In this document: positions 26,954-33,088 of the stretch, piece after piece
Numbering within the stretch: position 1 is the stretch's first letter
How the letters are laid out: each line of letters opens with the position of its first letter
NCBI GenBank assembly: GCA_029565595.1
Contig: JAKQNV010000037.1
Location: forward strand, 1 to 33,088
DNA length: 33,088 nt
DNA from: Candidatus Cloacimonadota bacterium
GTDB lineage: Bacteria > Cloacimonadota > Cloacimonadia > Cloacimonadales > Cloacimonadaceae
Direction of reading: 5' to 3'
Made by a program: the position numbers and the translations under genes
Notes under the pieces: model-generated
Database searches by the model: none
Seen by the model: only the letters and a program-made list of their open reading frames with translations
Told to the model about the DNA's origin: nothing

Positions 26954-29146
26954 ATGACAGTGCATACAAAGCTGCGGATGGAAAATCCCCATCTGCGGAA
27001 TTGGTTGCTCAGCCGGGAAAACGTTGGCTGGGTCAGCCTTTCGGACGCCGTGCAAGCGACCTGGCGAACGCTTGGGTTCAAGTGCGGCCTGGAAATCCAT
27101 CAGCAGCTCAAAACGGATAAAAAACTCTTTTGCCGCTGCGCCGCGGGCATCTATCACGATTTTGACGATTATGACGCCGAAGTCGTGCGCCACATGCGGC
27201 CGACGCTTTCCGAACTTGGCGAGTACGACGGCACCGCGTTGATGGAATTCAAAACGCGAAAAAAGATCGTCTACCGCATCAAAAACGACAGCGCCTGCAC
27301 CTATGAAGTGGACGACACCCCGCCGTTTCCGCTCAATCGCGAGGCGCTGGACCAGGCCATGCGGATCGCGCTTCTTCTGAAAATGAAGATCGTCGGCGAG
27401 CTGCATATCACGCGCAAACAGTACTTGGACGGCAGCATCCCCACGGGTTTTCAGAGGACCACGATCCTGGGCATCGAGGGCGCATTTCCCATCTCCACCA
27501 AAACAATCCGAGTCATCCAGTTTTCCGTCGAGGAAGACAGCTGCCGCGAGGTTTGCGATATCCGACATACGCGCGTTTATTACGCCGACCGTTTGGGCAT
27601 GCCGCTCATCGAAACCGTCACCTATCCGGACATGCTGACCCCCTGGGAGGCGGCCGAAGCGGCGCAAAACATTCGCTTTATCGCCCGCAGTTCTGGATTG
27701 GTGAGGGTTGGCATAGGCGCCGCGCGCGAGGACGTCAACGTTTCCATCGATGGCGGCACGCGGATCGAGATCAAGGGCGTGGCACACATCGCCTGGATCC
27801 CCAAACTCACGCACAACGAGGCTTTCCGGCAAAAGTCGCTGCTGCTGATCCGGGATGAATTGGCAGCGCGGAAAATCGACCCCGCTTCCTGGAAAATCCG
27901 CTATACATTGCTGGATCCTGCCGACTGGCGCCACATTCCGCTCCTGAAAAAAGCCTCTGCGGAAGGCTGGAAACTTGTTGCGGTCAATCTGCCCGGATTC
28001 TCTGGGATCCTGAGTTTCTTCAACCAACCTGGGCGTAGCTTTGCCGATGAAATTTCCGACCGCCTGAAAGTCATTCCCTGCCTGGAAAAACCGAATATGC
28101 TCCACTCCGAACAAATTGATTTTTCCCTGCTGGAGCCGAGCAAGGAACGAGATTCGGTTTCTGCAAATGACACCACACTATCAAATGATGTCATTCCGGC
28201 GCCGGGGTCCTCGACAGACAGCTTGCTGGCTGGTGGGGTGGATCAGACTGGAATCCAGGTCTTTTCTGGATCCCGGAACAAGTCCGGGATGACAGCTCCG
28301 GAATTTGCTGACAGCGTTTGGGACAAGGTCCGCAAAGAACTCAAAGCGACTTCTGAAGACTCGCAGATCGTGTTCTGGGCACCCGATGAGGACATAAAAA
28401 CCGCCCTTGAAACGATCTCCGAACGCTGCCTGCTGGCGTTTAAGGGCGTTCCCAACGAAACCAGAAAATCCCTGCCGGATGGCATCACCCTGTTTGAACG
28501 TGTTTTGCCGGGTGCGGACCGCATGTATCCGGATACCGATTCGGCGCCGATCCCGATCGCTGAAGCCCAGATCGAGGCCGCGCGGGTGGAACTGCCCCTC
28601 GGATTGGACCAAAGGCTGGAGCAGCTGGCGCAGTGGGGCATCCCGTCCGATGCCTACACTTATCTGCTGCGTAATAATTTAATGCCCACGGTGGAAGATC
28701 TTTCCAGCAAATATCAGATCGCTCCGAAGCGTCTGGCGCTGTATTTCGCGCATCTGCTCAAAAACCTGCAGGGCAAGGATCCGCTGCCCTTCGATCCGCA
28801 GCGCGTCGAGGACCTGCTCATCTATATCCGCAAAAAGAAGCTGGCTCTGGACATCCTGCCCGAGATGCTGAAAGTGCTTTTTGCCAATCCCAATATGCAG
28901 TTCTCCTCCGTGCTGGCCGTTCTGAACTACAAAGAGATCACGGTCCGCGAAATACTGGCGGAGATCCCGCTTCTGCAACAAATGTGGGCGCGGGTGAAAA
29001 CCAACGGCCTGAAGCGGCCTGACGCCCTCAACACCTGGATGATGGGGCGCCTCCGTTATCTTGCCTTGGGCAATATGCCGCTGGCTGAACTGCGGCAGGC
29101 TGTGGAAAAAGAACTGTCCACGAATTATACGAATTCCACTAATTAA
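26954..29146 (+). CDS. gatE: Glu-tRNA(Gln) amidotransferase subunit E (archaeal-type GatE)
   Basis: 'FKCGLEIHQQLKTDKKLFCRCA', 'RPTLSELGEYDGTALMEF', 'DDTPPFPLNREALDQA', 'DGSIPTGFQRTTILG', 'DRLGMPLIETVTYPDM', 'REDVNVSIDGGTRIEIKGV', 'LPGADRMYPDTDSAPIPI'; C-terminal tail-domain helices. Start uncertain. Confidence 0.92.
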   Translation: MTVHTKLRMENPHLRNWLLSRENVGWVSLSDAVQATWRTLGFKCGLEIHQQLKTDKKLFCRCAAGIYHDFDDYDAEVVRHMRPTLSELGEYDGTALMEFKTRKKIVYRIKNDSACTYEVDDTPPFPLNREALDQAMRIALLLKMKIVGELHITRKQYLDGSIPTGFQRTTILGIEGAFPISTKTIRVIQFSVEEDSCREVCDIRHTRVYYADRLGMPLIETVTYPDMLTPWEAAEAAQNIRFIARSSGLVRVGIGAAREDVNVSIDGGTRIEIKGVAHIAWIPKLTHNEAFRQKSLLLIRDELAARKIDPASWKIRYTLLDPADWRHIPLLKKASAEGWKLVAVNLPGFSGILSFFNQPGRSFADEISDRLKVIPCLEKPNMLHSEQIDFSLLEPSKERDSVSANDTTLSNDVIPAPGSSTDSLLAGGVDQTGIQVFSGSRNKSGMTAPEFADSVWDKVRKELKATSEDSQIVFWAPDEDIKTALETISERCLLAFKGVPNETRKSLPDGITLFERVLPGADRMYPDTDSAPIPIAEAQIEAARVELPLGLDQRLEQLAQWGIPSDAYTYLLRNNLMPTVEDLSSKYQIAPKRLALYFAHLLKNLQGKDPLPFDPQRVEDLLIYIRKKKLALDILPEMLKVLFANPNMQFSSVLAVLNYKEITVREILAEIPLLQQMWARVKTNGLKRPDALNTWMMGRLRYLALGNMPLAELRQAVEKELSTNYTNSTN
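28189..28294. repeat. Palindromic repeat element inserted in frame within gatE
   Basis: Termini TGTCATTCCGG...CCGGGATGACA (10/11 inverted match), nested GGAATCCAG/CTGGATCC; reads in frame as VIPAPGSSTDSLLAGGVDQTGIQVFSGSRNKSGMT. Confidence 0.7.
29115..29144 (-). repeat. AATTCGTG-type repeat, inverted copy at the gatE 3' end
   Basis: Reverse complement AATTAGTGGAATTCGTATAATTCGTGGACA closely matches 29567-29597. Confidence 0.8.
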
Positions 29147-29175
29147 AAATAGAGTGTGTGAAAGTCAGTAGGTCT

Positions 29176-29559
29176 ATGGATTCAAATCAAGAGCTGCTGT
29201 ACAAAGACGAGTGCTACAAGATCGTGGGTGCCTGCATGGAAGTGCACAGCAATTTGGGATGTGGTTTTCTAGAACCTGTTTATCAAGAAGCGCTAGCCCT
29301 TGAACTTCAGCAGAGAGGGATTCCTTTTGAGAAAGAGAAAGAATTTGAGATCAAATACAAGGGATTTGTTATACCGAAGACCTATAAAGTGGACTTCCTC
29401 TGCTACGAACACATAATAGTTGAATTGAAAGCACTCAGCCAACTAACCAGCGATCATATAGCTCAGGTCCTCAACTACCTGAAAGCCTCCCAATTGAAAC
29501 TAGGTCTTCTAGTAAACTTTGGTATCAGCAGCCTTCAGCACGAACGTATAATCTTGTAA
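29176..29559 (+). CDS. GxxExxY family protein (PD-(D/E)XK-like)
   Basis: 'GCGFLEPVYQEALALEL', 'YKVDFLCYEHIIVELKAL', 'QVLNYLKASQLKLGLLVNFG'. Track start is 29158. Confidence 0.9.
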   Translation: MDSNQELLYKDECYKIVGACMEVHSNLGCGFLEPVYQEALALELQQRGIPFEKEKEFEIKYKGFVIPKTYKVDFLCYEHIIVELKALSQLTSDHIAQVLNYLKASQLKLGLLVNFGISSLQHERIIL

Positions 29560-29566
29560 ACCTTTA

Positions 29567-29617
29567 AATTCGTGTGAATTCGTGTAATTCGTGGACAGCC
29601 TAACCCATGCTTAACCT
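29567..29617 (+). repeat. AATTCGTG-type repeat copy A, extending into a duplicate of the gatD start region
   Basis: Ungapped match to 29674-29724, about 44/51 identical by eye. Confidence 0.85.
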
Positions 29618-29673
29618 GCGTAACGTAGCATGCCAATACCACTGATTGTGCTTTAGATCTCTTAAATCCTATT

Positions 29674-29724
29674 AATTCGTGTGAATTCGTGAAATTAGTG
29701 GACAGATCAAACCATGCTTGACCT
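29674..29724 (+). repeat. AATTCGTG-type repeat copy B, including the gatD start codon
   Basis: AATTCGTGTGAATTCGTGAAATTAGTGGACAGATCAAACCATGCTTGACCT. Confidence 0.85.
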
Positions 29725-31096
29725 CTTCAAAGGCTACAAAGGCCGCGCGCTGGAGGTCCTCAAGCATTTCCAGGCCAGGGTTTGGGGCGATACCACGGTC
29801 CAGACGACCCGCGGCGATTTCCAGGGCATCATTCTGCCCCGCAGCGAAAACGACGACGACCGGCATATCGTGATCAAACTGGTCACTGGCTACAATGTCG
29901 GCATCGATGTGGACACCGTCTTGGGTATGCGCGAAACTGGCTACAAAGAAGCGCACTACAAGATCCCGGAAAAGGAATTTCCTTTCACTCCGGGCCTGCC
30001 GAAAGTGAAGCTGCTGGGCACTGGCGGGACCATCGCCTCGCGCCTCGATTACCGCACCGGAGCCGTGATTCCGGCTTTTTCGCCGGGCGAGTTGTATGGC
30101 GCGGTCCCTGAATTGGCCGAGATCTGCAACCTCGAAACTGAAAAGCTCTTTGCCGTTTTTTCCGAAAACATGGGGCCCGAACAGTACAAAAAGCTGGCCG
30201 TCTCCATCGGCAAGGAGATCCACAAAGGCATCGAGGGCATCGTCATCGGGCACGGCACCGACACCATGCACCACACCGCGGCGGCGCTTTCCTTTATGCT
30301 TCAGGACCTGCCGGTTCCCGTGGTAATGGTGGGTTCGCAACGCTCCAGCGACCGTCCTTCCTCCGACGCGGCCTTGAATCTGATGCATGCCGCCTTCACA
30401 GCCGGACACTCCGACATCGCCGAAGTGATGGTCTGCATGTTTGGCCCCACCAGCGACGAATATGGTCTGTTGCATCGGGGCACGCGGGTGCGTAAAATGC
30501 ATTCCTCCTACCGCAGCACTTTCCGCACCATCGGCGATGTTCCGATCGCCCGCGTGACGCGGGATTCAGTGCTTCCGATCAAAACCGATTACAACAAGCG
30601 CCGCCGGGACAACAAGGTCAAAGTCCTGCCCTTCTTCGAGGAACGGGTGGCCCTGGTTTATTACTATCCGAATATGCATCCGGACATCATCGACTCCCTC
30701 GCGGAAAACGGTTATAAAGGCATCGTGATCGCCGGCACCGGACTCGGCCACGTGAACAAGCCCGTCTATCCCGCCATCCAGCGAGCCGTGGCCAAAGGCG
30801 TGCAGATCTTTATGACCGTGCAAACCCTCTGGGGATTCGTGCATATGTTCGTCTACGACACCGGCCGCGACCTCATGAGTATGGGCATCGTACCCGGCGA
30901 AAACCTGCTGCCCGAAGTCGCTTATATAAAGCTGGGCTGGGCTTTGGGACAAACCGCCGATCCCGACCAAGTCCGTGAACTTATGCTCACTCCCATTGCC
31001 GGGGATATCACTGCCGGCGAGCCCTACAACGGCTATCTCATCTTCCAAGGTGGGATACCGGAAATGGAGGAGTTTATTCGGACCTATCATAAATAA
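29714..31096 (+). CDS. gatD: Glu-tRNA(Gln) amidotransferase subunit D (archaeal-type GatD, asparaginase-like)
   Basis: N-terminal GatD domain ('TTVQTTRGDFQGIILPRSENDDDRHIVIKLVTGYNVGI'), asparaginase motifs 'KLLGTGGTIASRLDYRTGAV', 'IVIGHGTDTMHHTAAALSFML', 'VMVGSQRSSDRPSSDAALNL'. Confidence 0.95.
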   Translation: MLDLFKGYKGRALEVLKHFQARVWGDTTVQTTRGDFQGIILPRSENDDDRHIVIKLVTGYNVGIDVDTVLGMRETGYKEAHYKIPEKEFPFTPGLPKVKLLGTGGTIASRLDYRTGAVIPAFSPGELYGAVPELAEICNLETEKLFAVFSENMGPEQYKKLAVSIGKEIHKGIEGIVIGHGTDTMHHTAAALSFMLQDLPVPVVMVGSQRSSDRPSSDAALNLMHAAFTAGHSDIAEVMVCMFGPTSDEYGLLHRGTRVRKMHSSYRSTFRTIGDVPIARVTRDSVLPIKTDYNKRRRDNKVKVLPFFEERVALVYYYPNMHPDIIDSLAENGYKGIVIAGTGLGHVNKPVYPAIQRAVAKGVQIFMTVQTLWGFVHMFVYDTGRDLMSMGIVPGENLLPEVAYIKLGWALGQTADPDQVRELMLTPIAGDITAGEPYNGYLIFQGGIPEMEEFIRTYHK

Positions 31097-31156
31097 ATAT
31101 ACACCTGCACAGGCAAAAAACATTTTGTTTTATTCTAGATTATACGTGAGGTATGC

Positions 31157-32635
31157 ATGAGAACAAGAAGTACTAGAATCCTACATCAAATGCAAAGAGT
31201 ACTCATACTTATTATAATGACAGTGTGTTTCTTCTTGGTCGGTTGCAATTCTTGCAGCACAAATCCCAAAACCGGTTCTATATCCGGAAAAGTGATCCTG
31301 ATTAATGATACTGGAAATCCACAACAAGATCCTGTTGATTTTTCCGGAGTCACGGTCGCCGTTTATGAATTGGCGCAACTGGACACTTCATTGGTAAGAC
31401 TCAACCATAAATATCCCCAGAGCGGTATTCCAATTAACCAGGAGACGGAATTTGACCACCGCGAGTTTGATCCAATAACAACCGTTACTACGGATGCGGA
31501 GGGGATATTTATTATTGAGAATTTAAATGCCGGTGAATATAACGTCGTGACTACAAAAGAAGGGTGGTCAGTTAAATACGTTTATTCAGTTCTTGTAAAT
31601 GAGGGCAGTGAAGTTAGCTTACCGAATATTCAGATGTATGGAGCAATCTATATAAGCCAGTTTGTAGCCGATCCCATTATATTTAAAACTGATAGAATGT
31701 ATGTTTTTTCTGAAGATACTAATGTATATGGAGATGTACAAATAGAAGCGGGCTCTCATATGGTTGTAACCCCAGGCAAAACAGCTCGTTTTTATGGCAA
31801 CATTAGCTGCCCAGATGCTGGTTGGTGGAGAGTGGACACATATTATTCTATCTATTCAACACAGATGATCAACATTGAACATGCCAACTATTATTATGCA
31901 CTAATATTTTATAACGCTTCATGCACCGTGAAGAATATGCTTGCCTGCCATGCTGAAAACGCCATCATAGTTAATTCTGAAATAGTTGCGCTTAATCATT
32001 GTTATTTCAAGAATAATGGTTTGAGTGTGGAAGTCAGTCAAGCAAATACGACGATATCTAATACTGTTTTCAAAAGTGGGTATGGTATTGCTGTACGGGC
32101 ACGTCCTTTCGGAAATCCAGTCTCGATTAACCATAGTATATTTGCATATAACAGCACTGGGATTGATCTTATATCACAGTCATCGATTATAGAAAATTGC
32201 TACTTTTTGAATAATGATCGTGCTGTAGTCAGTCAGGAATCTCATGGATCGATTCAGCATTGCGAATTTGACAGAAACAACTTTGATATATCTATTGCAA
32301 CATCATGTTACAATGTGGTATACAATGATTTCTACTATAGTACCTATAAATCAGTAGTTCCGGGCTCTTTCAGCCAAACAGAACAAACAATTGTCAATAA
32401 TAACAACTTCTTCGCCACAGACGATGTATTCATCTCTATACGGAGTGAGCGAACTCCTTATTCAACAGTGTACCAAGATCTTGATGCAACCAATAATTAT
32501 TGGCTGCCTAATGACATAGATTCATATATTCTTGATGCCGGTGATAACTTCCTATATCCTAATGCTCCCTGTCCCAGATCAATCATATATATTCCGAAAA
32601 GAATATCAATGGTGTTAACGGCTGGAATCCAGTAA
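31157..32635 (+). CDS. Lipoprotein with carboxypeptidase-regulatory-like domain and right-handed beta-helix repeats
   Basis: Lipobox 'FFLVGC'; 'SGKVILINDTG...GVTVAVYE...TDAEGIFIIENLNAGEYNVVTTKEG'; beta-helix repeats 'SIIENCYFLNNDRAVVSQESHGSIQHCEFDRNNF'. Confidence 0.78.
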   Translation: MRTRSTRILHQMQRVLILIIMTVCFFLVGCNSCSTNPKTGSISGKVILINDTGNPQQDPVDFSGVTVAVYELAQLDTSLVRLNHKYPQSGIPINQETEFDHREFDPITTVTTDAEGIFIIENLNAGEYNVVTTKEGWSVKYVYSVLVNEGSEVSLPNIQMYGAIYISQFVADPIIFKTDRMYVFSEDTNVYGDVQIEAGSHMVVTPGKTARFYGNISCPDAGWWRVDTYYSIYSTQMINIEHANYYYALIFYNASCTVKNMLACHAENAIIVNSEIVALNHCYFKNNGLSVEVSQANTTISNTVFKSGYGIAVRARPFGNPVSINHSIFAYNSTGIDLISQSSIIENCYFLNNDRAVVSQESHGSIQHCEFDRNNFDISIATSCYNVVYNDFYYSTYKSVVPGSFSQTEQTIVNNNNFFATDDVFISIRSERTPYSTVYQDLDATNNYWLPNDIDSYILDAGDNFLYPNAPCPRSIIYIPKRISMVLTAGIQ

Positions 32636-32706
32636 GCTGTGTCACACAAATAGCAGATATTTAAAAGCACGCCCATGCGATATTTAGATAAATATTGTAA
32701 TAATAT

Positions 32707-33088
32707 ATGATAAATAAAAAATTAATAAGATCCATATATGACATTGTTCCGAGCTACTACAAGGAGGGACATACTTATAGAAAATATTATAACTTAGCCC
32801 AAAGAAACGATTACTTGACGAGAGAAGAATTTGATAGAGTGCAGCTGCGTCATTTAACGGGAATATTGCGGTACGCTTCTATCCATGTCCCATACTATTC
32901 AAGATTGTTTAAGGATATTCGATTCCATATCGATAAAGTAGATTCCCTAAATTGTATGAAGGATATACCCATTACGTGCAAGGAGCAAGTTCAAGAGAAT
33001 CTAAGAGATTTTCAATCCAAGATCTACCCATCATCCCGAATCAGAGCTATATACTCAGGTGGATCGACAGGAATACCGGCCGAATATC
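32707..33088 (+). CDS. CapK/PaaK-like adenylate-forming enzyme, N-terminal part (truncated by window edge)
   Basis: Manual translation MINKKLIRSIYDIVPSYYKEGHTYRKYYNLAQRNDYLTREEFDRVQLRHLTGILRYASIHVPYYSRLF...DIPITCKEQVQENL...AIYSGGSTGIPAEY; 'YSGGSTGIP' is the phosphate-binding loop of the family. Not in the track. Confidence 0.8.
   Translation, partial: MINKKLIRSIYDIVPSYYKEGHTYRKYYNLAQRNDYLTREEFDRVQLRHLTGILRYASIHVPYYSRLFKDIRFHIDKVDSLNCMKDIPITCKEQVQENLRDFQSKIYPSSRIRAIYSGGSTGIPAEY

Noticed and set aside
26833-27120. 95-aa plus-strand ORF overlapping gatE start
   Set aside because: Overlaps conserved gatE coding sequence in another frame with no domain.

Overview
The window looks like a bacterial chromosomal segment, probably from an FCB-type or Cloacimonadota-like lineage. 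That placement is inferred from the Por/T9SS-type C-terminal tails, a C25-type peptidase and outer-membrane barrels. It is mostly housekeeping and envelope genes: OMP barrels, UshA-like 5'-nucleotidase, flavodoxin, RibD-C/DHFR-like reductase, tyrS, M50 protease, glnA, a very large C25 family protein, a deacetylase-like/GT4/WecA-like/propeller operon, asd plus an M20 amidohydrolase, tRNA-Arg(CCU), an RNase II/R-family protein, and archaeal-type gatE and gatD flanking a GxxExxY gene. The right edge is an AT-richer island with a beta-helix lipoprotein and a CapK/PaaK-like partial ORF that is absent from the supplied track. The strongest undescribed signal is a family of three intergenic elements (6459-6529, 15742-15812, 26716-26786). 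Each is exactly 71 nt, built as 3 x 11-nt units, a 5-nt centre, then 3 x 11-nt inverted units. Two share the unit ATCAATACGGG. The third keeps the geometry with a different unit, ATCAAG(T/C)CTTA. Each lies between co-directional genes and upstream of a TTGACA hexamer. A second cluster of interest is the gatE-GxxExxY-gatD locus: archaeal-type amidotransferase genes in a bacterial context, an in-frame palindromic element inside gatE, and AATTCGTG-type repeats that flank the GxxExxY gene, supply the end of gatE and duplicate the gatD start region. All calls were made by eye, with no database searches.
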